Assembly: GCF_000143415.4 (NCBI RefSeq)
Contig: NW_003314303.1
Location: forward strand, 209,589-273,588
Length of the DNA stretch: 64,000 nt
Direction of reading: 5' to 3'
Origin: Selaginella moellendorffii
Lineage: Eukaryota > Streptophyta > Lycopodiopsida > Selaginellales > Selaginellaceae
Shown here piece after piece: positions 20,044 through 29,823 of this stretch. Made by a program: the position numbers and the translations under genes. The notes under the pieces were generated by a model. The model did not search any database and was not told the DNA's origin. It worked only from the letters and a program-made list of their open reading frames with translations. The first letter of the stretch is position 1, and the number at the start of each line of letters is the position of its first letter.

Positions 20044-21861
20044 ATGACTGTTGTCGCGGCAGCTGGAAACGAGAGACTTACACTCGAGTGTGACGCCTGG
20101 ATCAAGTCTTGCCGCAGCTTGGCCAATCTCCAAGCGATCCACAAGCGGATCATCCTCCGCCACGGCGGCCTCTTCCTCGATCGCAACACCGGCCTCTCAA
20201 ATCTCCTGCTCCAGCGCTATGCCCGCTGCGGCAGCCTGGATCACGCGGAGCAAATCTTCGCCGCCATCCGGGACAAAGACGTCATCTCCTGGAACGCCAT
20301 GCTCTCGGCATATGCCCGGACGGGGCATCACACCGCCCAAGCGAAGCTCCTCTTCGACTCCATCCCCGACCGCGATCGCGTCTCCTGGAACGCAATGCTG
20401 GGCGCCTACGTCCACGCCGGAAACCTCCAGGAATGCAAAGACATCTTCGATAGATTTCCGGAACGAGACATAGTTTCATGGAACTCTCTCCTTGCGGCAT
20501 ATGCCCAAAAAGGGCAAATGGAAAAAGCCCAAGTTGTGTTTGATCAGATGCCCGAGAGAGGCCTGATCACTTGGAACACAATGCTGGCAGCAAACTCCAG
20601 AAACAACCATGTCGCGCAAGCCAAGAAACTCTTCGATGCAATGCCGGAGAGAGACTATATCTCCTGGAACACGATGATGAACGCATATACCCAAGCAGGG
20701 CATAGTCGCGAGGCCAAAGAGCTCTTCGACCAAATGCCAGCGCGGGATATAGTTTCATGGAACGGGCTTCTCATCATGTACGGGACGAGTGGCAAGACCG
20801 ACCTGGCCAGAAGCGTGTTCGACGCTATGCCATACAGAGATCTCGTCTGCTGGAACGTCATGGTCTCTGTGTATGCCCAGTCCGGGCATCTGGATCCGGC
20901 CAGGGAGCTGTTTGATCGCGCGCCGGAGCGAGACATCGTGGTGTGGAATGCGATGCTATCGGCATACGCAAAAGCAGCGGCAGCGGCATACAATCGCAAG
21001 CGCCAGAGAGACGTCACACTCAGCAAAATGGTAGTCGACATCAAGCCTGTGGGAGCTGATGGCTCCGAAGTCCATCCCACCACCTTTGCCTCCAAAGAAG
21101 AAGATAGTGAAATCGAGGACGAGGAGGAGGAGGAGCGGCGGCGGTGCCACCGGGATTTGGAGGCGGCGCGGGAGCTCTTCGATGCAATGCCGGACCGAAA
21201 TGTGATCTCCTGGACGACGATGCTGACGCTGTACGCCCAGAGCGGGCATGTCGGTGAGGCCAAGCGTATCTTCGATCACGCGTTGATGCCCGAGAGGGAC
21301 GTAGTTTGCTGGAACGCTCTCTTGGCTGCCTACACGCAGGCCGGGAACACCCCGGCCGCCACCCGGATCTTCGCGCTCATGCCTTCGCGCAACCTTGAGT
21401 CCACCAACGTCATGCTCGCGATGCTGTTCCACAGCTCAAACTCGCGATCCATTGCTCGCGGGCGGCGGATCTTCGCGCGCTCTATCCGCGATGGGATCGC
21501 TCCCGACGAGGTGAGCTTCGTCCATATGCTCTTTGCTTGCAGCCACTCGGGCGGATTGAGCGCGGGGCTGCGCTACTTCCGATCCATGGCGATGGATTTC
21601 GCGCTGCGCGGGACGAAGCAGCAGTATAGCATCATGATCGATATCATTGCCCGCGCTGGGCATCTGGAGGATGCGCGCGAGCTCATCACAAACATGCCGT
21701 TCTTGCCCGATTCTCGCGACTGGACGAGCTTGCTGGATGCTTGCCGGAGTGGGAGTGGCAAGAGCGCCATGAAAGAGCGCGTGATCGACGTTGCCAGGCA
21801 CGCGATTCGATCGGATCCACGGGACTCGGCACTCTACGTTTTGAGCACAAACAATCTTTGA
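20044..21861 (+). CDS. PPR protein, S-type array interrupted by an acidic insert
   Basis: Single exon, 605 residues. S-type PPR repeats run through most of the protein (DVISWNAMLSAYARTG, DRVSWNAMLGAYVHAG, DIVSWNSLLAAYAQKG and others), ending with L2/S2-like units (DEVSFVHMLFACSHSGGL, KQQYSIMIDIIARAGHLEDA) and a short E1-like remnant (DPRDSALYVLSTNNL). No DYW domain is present. After DIVVWNAMLSAYAKA the pattern is broken by about 55 non-PPR residues, including IEDEEEEERRRCHRD, before resuming at LEAARELFDAMPDRN. The frame is open across it, so it is either a translated low-complexity insert or an unrecognised intron. Probable organelle RNA-processing factor; the N-terminus gives no clear targeting signal. 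Confidence 0.87.
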   Translation: MTVVAAAGNERLTLECDAWIKSCRSLANLQAIHKRIILRHGGLFLDRNTGLSNLLLQRYARCGSLDHAEQIFAAIRDKDVISWNAMLSAYARTGHHTAQAKLLFDSIPDRDRVSWNAMLGAYVHAGNLQECKDIFDRFPERDIVSWNSLLAAYAQKGQMEKAQVVFDQMPERGLITWNTMLAANSRNNHVAQAKKLFDAMPERDYISWNTMMNAYTQAGHSREAKELFDQMPARDIVSWNGLLIMYGTSGKTDLARSVFDAMPYRDLVCWNVMVSVYAQSGHLDPARELFDRAPERDIVVWNAMLSAYAKAAAAAYNRKRQRDVTLSKMVVDIKPVGADGSEVHPTTFASKEEDSEIEDEEEEERRRCHRDLEAARELFDAMPDRNVISWTTMLTLYAQSGHVGEAKRIFDHALMPERDVVCWNALLAAYTQAGNTPAATRIFALMPSRNLESTNVMLAMLFHSSNSRSIARGRRIFARSIRDGIAPDEVSFVHMLFACSHSGGLSAGLRYFRSMAMDFALRGTKQQYSIMIDIIARAGHLEDARELITNMPFLPDSRDWTSLLDACRSGSGKSAMKERVIDVARHAIRSDPRDSALYVLSTNNL

Positions 21862-21919
21862 TTTCCTCGAGAGCTCATCGATAATGAATGGAAATAATTC
21901 TTACAGTATCCCCGGACGA

Positions 21920-23469
21920 TCAAAACACCCTCTCAAGAACATACTCCACCATCTTTTCCAGCGAGCTCCTGGCCGCTCCCACTGGCAGGCACTCGAGAGC
22001 CTGGATCGCGAGCTCGGCCTTTTGCTTGGCCAGCTCCATCGCCCTGTCGATCCCTCCGCCTCTCTTCACCAGCTGGACTGCGGACTCCAGCGATCCCTCG
22101 TCCGTGAACTCGGAGTCGATCAGCTTCCTCAGCTCCGGCTCCTTGTCCAGGGCAAACAGTGCCGGGGCTGTCAAGTTCCCCTTCGCTAGATCGCTTCCGG
22201 CGGGCTTCCCGAGCTGTGCCGTCGACTGCGTGAAGTCGAGGATGTCGTCCACGATCTGGAACGCCAAGCCCAGGTACTTCCCATAGTCGAACATCTTGTC
22301 ACAGACGCTCGGGTCGGCACCGCTGAAGATGGCGGCCGAGCGAGTGCTGGCTGCGATGAGAGAGGCCGTTTTGTAGTAGCTCTTGTCCAAGTAGTTGTCT
22401 AGCGTGATGTCGGAGTCGAACAGACTCGACGCTTGTTGGATCTCTCCGCTAGCGAAGTCTTTGATCACCTAGATACAAAAGGAGTCCGAGTAAGAGGACG
22501 GACGGTTTCTTCGCGAAAGAGTGAGACAAACCTGACTAATCAACTTGATAACTTCGAGGTTGTCCAGATTTGCCAAGTACCAAGACGACTGCGCGAACAT
22601 AAAATCGCCAGCTAACACTGCAATTCTAGTTCCGTATAGTTGATGGACGGTTTCTTTCCCTGTGCATAGCCAGTATGTCAATGTCAAAGATTCGATTTCT
22701 CACCTCGTCGGACGTCGCTCTCGTCCAGGACATCGTCGTGAATGAGGCTAGCTGTGTGTATCATTTCTGTAATTTCCGCTAGTCTTCGGTGCTGTAGATG
22801 GATCGTGCTGCCATTTACATATCAAAGACTTAGTACAGTGGAGAGATGAAGAAAACAGGAAAAGTTACTTGAGACGAGCAAGCTGCATAGTTGCTCTCGA
22901 CACCAAGAACACGATCGCTGGACGCATTCTCTTTCCACCGGCACCGAAGATCTGCTCCGCGGCTGACATCAAAAGAGGATTCTGCACACCAACGATCTGA
23001 AAAAAAAAAAAAACCATAAATTTCTGCAAGCTCAAAGGACGAACAAACTTACAGATTGTAAGTTTTGGTTGAGCGCATCAAGATCACTGCTCACGGGCTC
23101 GATAATCTCATTCAAGCTGAGCTTCTCGCGTCGCTCGCGTCGCTGGACGTAAGAAGCCACGCCATTGAGAAATCTGGAATTGGTAGCATCTCCAGCTATC
23201 TACCGGAAGCTCAAATTAACACTGGGAAGAGCAAAGAAAGAAAGAAAAAGAAAAGAGCGTAAAGAATTTTCACCTGGTATTGGAGAGGAGGTGTTCACGC
23301 TCAAGCTCGTGGGACTCCCGCTATCAGCCGTGAAAGAAATCGTGGCTCCTTCGGCGACTACTCTTCTCCTGCTCCAGCATTTGGCACTTCTCCTATGGTC
23401 GATTGCCCTGCGCTGCTGATAACCTAGGCCGGCATCGGATCCTCTGGCACAGAATGCCGTGCTCGTCAT
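21920..23469 (-). CDS. SPS: Solanesyl/long-chain trans-polyprenyl diphosphate synthase
   Basis: Six exons: 23469-23274, 23195-23053, 22996-22869, 22807-22704, 22659-22532, 22468-21920, giving 415 residues. An Arg/Ser-rich N-terminus looks like an organelle targeting peptide. The polyprenyl synthase core starts [15 protein letters not shown] and includes GAGGKRMRP, the first Asp-rich motif in [58 protein letters not shown] and the second Asp-rich motif [10 protein letters not shown]. These enzymes extend allylic diphosphates with isopentenyl diphosphate; the solanesyl product makes the plastoquinone or ubiquinone side chain. Both DDxxD motifs are intact. An upstream in-frame ATG at 23646 is an alternative start. 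The C-terminus ([12 protein letters not shown]) is normal. It is convergent with the preceding PPR gene (stops 58 bp apart). Confidence 0.93.
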
Positions 23470-23721
23470 TGCGCCACACCTGGAATGGATGGAATGACAC
23501 AATCTGTAGACGATGGAATCACACCAAAGATTTCGATTCAGGAGGAGACGATCGCATTTACCTGCCGGATTGCGTTGCTCGGAGCTCGCGAATTCGCCGG
23601 ATTTCCTCCCTAGAAAGCGCAATATGGCGCCATTGCTCCACCTCACAGAAAATATTTAAGGGCTTTATCCTCGCGAGGAACACATGGGCCATATGGCCGA
23701 AACCTTGCCGCCATTGCGCTT
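23470..23721. promoter_or_regulatory. Shared upstream region of divergent SPS and PPR genes
   Basis: The start codons are 252 bp apart, on opposite strands. On the - strand, a GTAAAT donor (about 23560) and TTCCAG acceptor (about 23480) could define a short 5' UTR intron of the SPS gene. CCACGTGT, a G-box-like word, occurs just inside the PPR frame near 23763. Confidence 0.4.
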
Positions 23722-25701
23722 ATGGACTGTACGTGGCCACGCTCGCAAGCTCTAGAATCGTGCCACGTGTGTGACAGGATCATTCCCTCCATTGTCCCTT
23801 CCTTAGACGCCTCCACGAAGAAGAAAACTATCGATGGTGATCGTGAGAGAGTTTCTTGCGATGACTCAATGATCGCGACGGCGGCCAGCGCCAAGCAAGA
23901 CGAGATCAAATTCTTCGCCCGGCTGCTCAAATCCTGCGGCGAATCCAGGAACCTCGCCGAGGGCAAATTCGCGCACTCGCAGATCTCGCGCAGCGATCAC
24001 GCCAAGAATCTCTTCCTCCGCAATCTCCTCATCGAGATGTATGGGAAGTGTGGCAGCGTCGCGCTCGCGCGGGAGGTGTTCGATTCCCTCGAGTCCCCCA
24101 ACAAATTCTCCTGGAACATCATGCTCGCGGCATATGCCCACAACGGGGATTTGCGCGAGGCGAGGAAGATCTTCGAGCAAAACCCACTGCCGGATCCAGT
24201 GGCCTCCGCGGCGATGATCCGCGCGTACGCGCTGGCAGACGATCTCGAGCAAGCACGCGCGATCCTCCTCCAAATGCCGGATCTCAACGTAGTGTGCTGC
24301 ACGATCCTCATACACGCATATGCCCAGCGCGGGCATCACGCCTCCGCGCAAGAACTCTTCTCCCAGATGCCCGATCGCGATGTCACGGTGTGTAACGCGA
24401 TGATGAAATCACTCGCGGAGGACGATCGGTTGCCGCTAGCGCGCCGGCTGTTCAATCAAATGCCCGAAACAGATGTGGCGTCCTGGAACACGATGATCCA
24501 AGCAAATGCCCTTCACGGGCATCTTGGAGAGTCGCGGCGGCTCTTCCGTGCGATGCCGCAGAGGAACATCATCTCCTGGACGGCGATGCTAGCGGCGGAG
24601 GAGAGCGATCTCGCCGCCGCCAAGATCACATTCGCGGGGATGCCCGAGTGGAATGTCGTCTCCTGGACGGTGATGATCACGGCGCTGGCACAGGCCGGGC
24701 TAGCGCGCGAGGCAGCAGTGCTATTCGCCCAGCTCCCGGAGCAAAACATCGTCTCCATCACCGCCATGATCTCGGGGCTCGGTGCCGCGGGATCGATTGA
24801 CGAGGCGCGCAGCCTCTTCGATCAAATGCCCGCCCGGAACCAAGTCTCTTGGAGCGCGATGATCCAAGCCTACGCGCAGAACGGCTACATCGACGACGCG
24901 CGATCGATTCTAGACGCGATGCCGGCGATGGATTCCGTGGCCTGGAACACGATGATCGCGGCGTATGCCCAAGATGGGCAAATCGAGGAAGCGCTCGCGA
25001 TGCTCAACCAGGTCCCCTGCGCGAGCCCACTGCCCTACACGGTGCTGATATCCGCGATGGCGCAAGAAGGAGCTCTAATCCCCGCCACGAAGCTCTTCTC
25101 GCGGATCCCCAACCACGACACGGTCTCGTGGACGGCGATGGTGGCGGCGAATGCCCAGAACGGGCACGGCAGGGCGGCGCTAGGGTTCTTCCGGGCGATG
25201 GATCTCGAGGGCGTGGCGGCGGACGAGATCACGATCCTGAGCGTGCTGAGCGCTTGCGGGCACGAGGGATTGCTGGCCGAGGGCTGGAGCTACTTCGTCC
25301 TCCTGGGCGACGATCGGGGGATGGCCGCGAGCGTGGAGCACTTCTACTGCATGGTGGATGTGATCGGGCGCGCGGGGCGGCTCCAGGAGGCCGAGGATCT
25401 GATCGCGAGCATGCCATTCGTGCCCAATGTGGTGCCGTGGACGAGCTTGCTCGCGGCGTGCCGGACGCACGGCGATGCGCACAGGGGGGCGCGCGCCGCG
25501 GATCGTGTTCTTGAGTCGCGATTTGGGGCGATCGATGTGCCCTACGCGCTGATTTGCAACGCCTACCTCGGCGCTGGGAGGATCCAGGACGCCGAGATGG
25601 TGCGCCGGATGATGAGGGAGCAGCAATTGGGGCTGGGCGCGCGGAGGAGGAGAAGAGTCGCTCTCCCGCAAAGTACGGATAGCTTTGCCCTAGACATTTA
25701 G
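23722..25701 (+). CDS. PPR protein, S-type array with E1-like end
   Basis: Single exon, 659 residues from the first ATG; Met50 (23869) is an equally good start, because repeats begin after it (FFARLLKSCGESRNLAEGK). About 16 S-type repeats follow (KFSWNIMLAAYAHNGDLREA, DVASWNTMIQANALHGHLGE, DSVAWNTMIAAYAQDGQIEE). It ends with L2/S2-like units (DEITILSVLSACGHEGLL, VEHFYCMVDVIGRAGRLQEAEDLI) and an E1-like stretch (APYALICNAYLGAG equivalent). No DYW domain follows. Members of this class find their RNA by one repeat per base and need a separate deaminase when DYW is absent. Coding GC is high, like the second PPR gene and unlike the AT-rich flanks elsewhere. Confidence 0.88.
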   Translation: MDCTWPRSQALESCHVCDRIIPSIVPSLDASTKKKTIDGDRERVSCDDSMIATAASAKQDEIKFFARLLKSCGESRNLAEGKFAHSQISRSDHAKNLFLRNLLIEMYGKCGSVALAREVFDSLESPNKFSWNIMLAAYAHNGDLREARKIFEQNPLPDPVASAAMIRAYALADDLEQARAILLQMPDLNVVCCTILIHAYAQRGHHASAQELFSQMPDRDVTVCNAMMKSLAEDDRLPLARRLFNQMPETDVASWNTMIQANALHGHLGESRRLFRAMPQRNIISWTAMLAAEESDLAAAKITFAGMPEWNVVSWTVMITALAQAGLAREAAVLFAQLPEQNIVSITAMISGLGAAGSIDEARSLFDQMPARNQVSWSAMIQAYAQNGYIDDARSILDAMPAMDSVAWNTMIAAYAQDGQIEEALAMLNQVPCASPLPYTVLISAMAQEGALIPATKLFSRIPNHDTVSWTAMVAANAQNGHGRAALGFFRAMDLEGVAADEITILSVLSACGHEGLLAEGWSYFVLLGDDRGMAASVEHFYCMVDVIGRAGRLQEAEDLIASMPFVPNVVPWTSLLAACRTHGDAHRGARAADRVLESRFGAIDVPYALICNAYLGAGRIQDAEMVRRMMREQQLGLGARRRRRVALPQSTDSFALDI

Positions 25702-25768
25702 CGCCAAGAGACATTTAAAAACCACACAAGAAACAGAGTAACATTATTCTTACTAGCACACCATAGCT

Positions 25769-27286
25769 TTAGTCCTCGCCATAGTTCCTCCGGCCGCCAT
25801 AGCCAGTGTAGCCTTCGCTCTTGTCTTCCCCGTACTTCTTCCGGCCTCCATAGCCGCCATAGCCTTCGCCATCGCCTTCTTCGTACTTCTTCCGGCCTCC
25901 ATAGCCTTCTTCACTCTCTTCTTCCCCGTATTTCTTTCGACCACTGCCATATCCTCCACCGCCATAGCCTTCGCCTTCCTCGTCGCCACCATACTTCTTT
26001 CGTCCTCCATAGCCTTCGCTCTCTTCATCTCCACCGTACTTCTTTCCTCCTCCATAGCCTTCGCTCTCTTCAACGTCATCACCATACTTCTTTCGCCCTC
26101 CATAGCCTTCGGTCACTCCAACGTCTTCTCCATACTTCTTTCGCCCTCCATAGCCTTCAGTCACTTCCTCGTCACCACCATACTTCTTTCGCCCTCCATA
26201 GCCTTCGCTCTCTTCAACGTCGCCACCATACTTCTTTCGCCCTCCATAGCCTTCGCTCTCTTCCTCCTCGCCACCATACTTCTTTCGCCCTCCATAGCCT
26301 TCGGTCTCTTCACCGTCGCCACCATACTTCTTTCGCCCTCCATAGCCTTCGGTCTCTTCAACGTCCCCACCATACTTCTTTCGCCCTCCATAGCCTTCGG
26401 TCTCTTCAACGTCGCCACCATACTTCTTGCGCCCTCCATAACCTTCGGTCTCTTCCTCCTCGCCACCATACTTCTTTCGCCCTCCATAGCCTTCGGTCTC
26501 TTCATCGTCCCCACCATACTTCTTTCGCCCTCCATAGCCTTCGGTCTCTTCATCGTCCCCACCATACTTCTTTCGCCCTCCATAGCCTTCGGTCTCTTCA
26601 ACGTCGCCACCATACTTCTTCCGTCCTCCATAGCCTTCGCTCTCTTCCTCCTCTCCAACATACTTCTTTCGTCCTCCATAACCTTCGCTCGCTTCATCGT
26701 CTCCACCATACTTGTTTCGTCCTCCATAGCCCTCGCTCTCCTCCTCATCGCCGCCATACTTCTTTCTTCCTCCGTAGCCCTCGGTCCCCTCCTCGCCACC
26801 ACCACCTCCATAGCCACCGCCATAACCCTGGCTCTCCTGTTCCTCACCGTATTTCTTCCGACCACCACCATACCCGTAGCCTCCGCTCTCCTCGGCACCG
26901 TAATTGCCACCACCGTAGCCTTCACTCTCGCCCTGCCCACCACCATAGCCTACATTCCCAGATCCATACTCACTCCCTCCGCCATAGCCAGATCCATCAT
27001 ACCCAGATGAATGCCCGCCATAGCTACTCTTCCCCTGGCCATGGCCGTAGTAAGAAGGCTTGGCAGTGCCATAATCCGTGGCTCTCCCCACATCCACCTC
27101 GAAATCCTCATCGCCATACTCACCCGGATCGCCACTGCGAGGGTAGCTCCACTCTTCACTCGCTTCCTTGATGGCGCCATACACAGATCCAATGTCGTAG
27201 CCCCCGACGTAGGGCTCTGGATCGAATTCGTCGTGATCCTCAGCATCCTCGCCGCGATCGCCCCCTCGTCCCCATCCTCGAGCCAT
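25769..27286 (-). CDS. PLDRP1: PLDRP1-like intrinsically disordered Gly/Tyr/Lys repeat protein
   Basis: Single exon, 505 residues. The N-terminus DEFDPEPYVGGYDIGSVYG (residues 19-37) matches the conserved start of Arabidopsis At5g39570 (PLDRP1), a disordered protein that binds phospholipase D alpha-1 and RNA and is phosphorylated under drought. A Gly/Ser/Tyr-rich stretch follows, then about 20 copies of a 16-residue unit of the form EGYGGRKKYGGDxEE(T/S), alternating basic RKKY and acidic patches. Arabidopsis has similar tandem repeats with a different unit (RKPSYGRSEEQEE style), so the repeats expanded separately. There are no folded domains or membrane segments. No intron is needed. The protein should be very soluble and prone to condensation. 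Identity rests mostly on the N-terminal motif. Confidence 0.75.
   Translation of the reverse strand: MARGWGRGGDRGEDAEDHDEFDPEPYVGGYDIGSVYGAIKEASEEWSYPRSGDPGEYGDEDFEVDVGRATDYGTAKPSYYGHGQGKSSYGGHSSGYDGSGYGGGSEYGSGNVGYGGGQGESEGYGGGNYGAEESGGYGYGGGRKKYGEEQESQGYGGGYGGGGGEEGTEGYGGRKKYGGDEEESEGYGGRNKYGGDDEASEGYGGRKKYVGEEEESEGYGGRKKYGGDVEETEGYGGRKKYGGDDEETEGYGGRKKYGGDDEETEGYGGRKKYGGEEEETEGYGGRKKYGGDVEETEGYGGRKKYGGDVEETEGYGGRKKYGGDGEETEGYGGRKKYGGEEEESEGYGGRKKYGGDVEESEGYGGRKKYGGDEEVTEGYGGRKKYGEDVGVTEGYGGRKKYGDDVEESEGYGGGKKYGGDEESEGYGGRKKYGGDEEGEGYGGGGYGSGRKKYGEEESEEGYGGRKKYEEGDGEGYGGYGGRKKYGEDKSEGYTGYGGRRNYGED
25985..26770 (-). repeat. 48-bp coding minisatellite in the PLDRP1-like gene
   Basis: About 16 near-identical 48-bp units encode the EGYGGRKKYGG repeat. 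The last few units toward 25800 are shorter and more diverged. Neighbouring units often differ by one or two bases, a sign of recent unequal exchange. The repeat also opens long shadow frames on the same strand. Confidence 0.92.
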
Positions 27287-27453
27287 GATCTCTACACGTC
27301 AACAGAGAAAATGTGTTCTTCCAATCCGTCAGGGGTTCGAATCGTTTTACAAGAGTGTGCCACGTCATTGCCACGCAAGCGATGCGTTGGCTTGCCACGT
27401 CGGTGTGTTTAATAGAAATTGCAGGGTTTGAATTAGGTTATCGAGCTGCGGCA
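27287..27453. promoter_or_regulatory. Compact bidirectional promoter region
   Basis: 167 bp separate the start codons of the PLDRP1-like gene (-) and the succinyl-CoA ligase gene (+). It holds GCCACGTC-type ACGT words near 27359-27366 and 27395-27402, which could serve as bZIP sites for either gene. Confidence 0.45.
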
Positions 27454-29396
27454 ATGGCGAGCGCGATGGCGAGGCGCGTCGCGAATGTCGTGGCCAGATC
27501 GCGGATTTCTTCCTTCTATCCACTGCACAAGGCCATCGCCGCGCCGAAAAGCGGTCCCTGGGAGCAGCAGTTGCGGCATCTCAACATCCACGAGTATCAG
27601 GTATTTCCTTAGCTCAGTAGCATCCGATCGATCGATTGAGTGAGTCCCATTGCCGTGTTGATCGTCCAGGGCGCCGATCTTATGAGCAAGTATGGTGTGA
27701 ATGTTCCAAAAGGGGCGGTTGTTTCGTCCAGGAAAGAGATCTCAACCGTGTTGGAAAAGGAGTTCCCTGACAATGAAGAGGTATGGTTTCCAGAGAGGAA
27801 GACGAACGTTTTCATGTTTTCTTCTTCTTCTTTTTTTCTTTTTCAGCTTGTTGTCAAGAGTCAAATTTTGGCTGGTGGTCGTGGTTTGGGAACTTTCAAG
27901 AATGGTTTGAAAGGAGGAGTTCACATCGTCAAACGAGACAAAGTCGAGGACATTGCAGGTTTGCGATTTCCTTAAGAGACCTTTGCTTAAGCACATCTTT
28001 CCAGGAAAAATGCTTGGTCAGATACTTGTGACCAAGCAAACGGGACCGGAGGGAAAGCCAGTGAACAAGGTAATGGTTGGTTACAGAAACCCACTCATTG
28101 AACCCTTCCTCAGGTTTTCATATGCGAGAAGCTGCAGCTTGTCAATGAAATGTACTTCGCCATTGCTCTAGACAGAGCAAGCGCTGGGCCTGTAAGCTCA
28201 CCCAATTTTTTTTTCTCCTCTGATTTACATGCTGTTTTTATACCAGGTTATTATTGCCTGCAGCAAGGGTGGAACAAGCATAGAAGATTTGGCTGAGAAA
28301 TACCCGGACATGATCATCAAGGTTTTTATTTTCCTCTCTTCAAATTTAGAAGAATGTACTAATTCTAATGCCAGGTCCCTATCAACATCCACAAAGGCAT
28401 CACCGATGCCGATGCAGAGAAGGTTGTAAACGGACTGAACTTGAAGTGCGCAGATAAAAACGACTCGATGCAGCAAGTAAAGCACCTGTATGATCTTTTC
28501 TGCAAATCCGACTGCACGCTTGTGGAGGTGAGAAACTTTGCCCCTAGGCTATAGCCATCTAACCAAGTGCCAATTATGCAGATCAATCCACTGGCAGAGA
28601 CTGCGGATGGAAAGCTCGTCGCTGCCGATGCGAAGCTCAACTTCGATGACAATGCGAGCTTCCGTCAACAGGAGATATTCGCACTTCGTGATCAATCTCA
28701 AGAAGATGCTCGAGAGGTTTGAGACCTTGTTCATAGTTTCACGTTTTAATGCCTGTTCGAAAAACAGGTCGCTGCTGCTGCCGCCGATTTGAACTACATT
28801 GGATTGGATGGCGAGATTGGCTGCATGGTGAATGGAGCAGGACTCGCGATGGCAACCATGGATATCATCAAACTGCACGGAGGATCACCAGCCAACTTCC
28901 TTGACGTTGGCGGAAACGCTTCAGAAAACCAGGTACCTTATACCACTTTTTCTCTCTCGTCTAGACTCCGTTTGCTACTTCTTTCCAGGTCATTGAAGCC
29001 TTCAAAATCCTCACGTCTGACAAGAAGGTGAAGGCCATTCTGGTGAACATCTTCGGTGGAATCATGAAGTGTAACGTGATCGCGAGTGGTATTGTCAACG
29101 CTGCCAAGACGGTGCGTCTTTCTCTTCCTCTTGGACATGTGGATGCATGTGGATGAAGTAAAAAGAACTCTCTGCTCTGGTCCTTGTAGGTGTCACTCAA
29201 AGTCCCACTGATCGTTCGATTGGAAGGCACAAATGTTGATCTAGGAAAGAGAATACTAAAGGTAAGCTATATACAACTCCCTTGTTTATAGTTTGGAGGG
29301 AGGTTCATTCTTTGTTTGCAGGAGAGTAAGATGAACTTGATCGCTGCGGACGACTTGGACGATGCCGCAGAGAAGGCTGTGGCCGCGCTGGCTTAA
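27454..29396 (+). CDS. Succinyl-CoA ligase (ADP-forming) beta subunit, mitochondrial
   Basis: Twelve exons: 27454-27600, 27670-27780, 27847-27958, 28005-28069, 28114-28191, 28247-28321, 28375-28527, 28582-28716, 28768-28932, 28989-29111, 29190-29261, 29322-29396; 436 residues with all phases consistent. Residues 1 to ~40 are Arg/Ser/Ala-rich, a mitochondrial presequence. The ATP-grasp domain starts [17 protein letters not shown] and includes [34 protein letters not shown], and [20 protein letters not shown]. The metal-ligand region reads INPLAET and [12 protein letters not shown]; the CoA-ligase half has [27 protein letters not shown] and [14 protein letters not shown]. With the alpha subunit it converts succinyl-CoA to succinate with ATP formation in the TCA cycle. 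The gene looks complete and functional. Confidence 0.97.
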
Positions 29397-29823
29397 AAGG
29401 AGGTCAATCCTTCCACCGCAAAGATTTTTGGACGACAATAATTCGGCAAGCAAACCATGTAAGGTTTTTATTTTTGTGGTAACTGATGGCTTGATCATAG
29501 GATCTTACCAAAGTTTCAAGGCAATAGACCTTGCTGGCAAGAAATTTATCCGTTACTACCAGCATGTAAAGTTTGATGGGTCATAGCGGATTTTTATGAG
29601 ATGGAGCGAATTAAAGGAAAGGAATGTGAACGTTTCTCGTGATTCCTAAATTCGAGACTCCACGACGAGCAAGCAATTAATTTAGCGTAATGGCGCTGCT
29701 TAAATTCGGCTAATGCCCCAAAGAGCTCCGGTTCTTGGGCGCTCGAGAGGAAGAGTTTGGGAGTTTTTCCTGATCGTCAATCCAATCCCAATTCTTTTCT
29801 GTGAGTGCTAGTGATCGATCGCC
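29397..29823. other. Intergenic region
   Basis: 3' UTR of the succinyl-CoA ligase gene and 5' region of the next gene. The short frame at 29362-29586 is 3' UTR read through. Nothing else is recognised. Confidence 0.5.

Noticed and set aside
24849-25514. 221-codon + strand frame
   Set aside because: Shadow of the third PPR gene in another phase; extremely Arg/Gly-rich.
26161-26946. 261-codon frame on the - strand overlapping the PLDRP1-like gene
   Set aside because: It is a frame shadow of the 48-bp repeat, which has no stop in that phase; the main frame has the conserved N-terminus.
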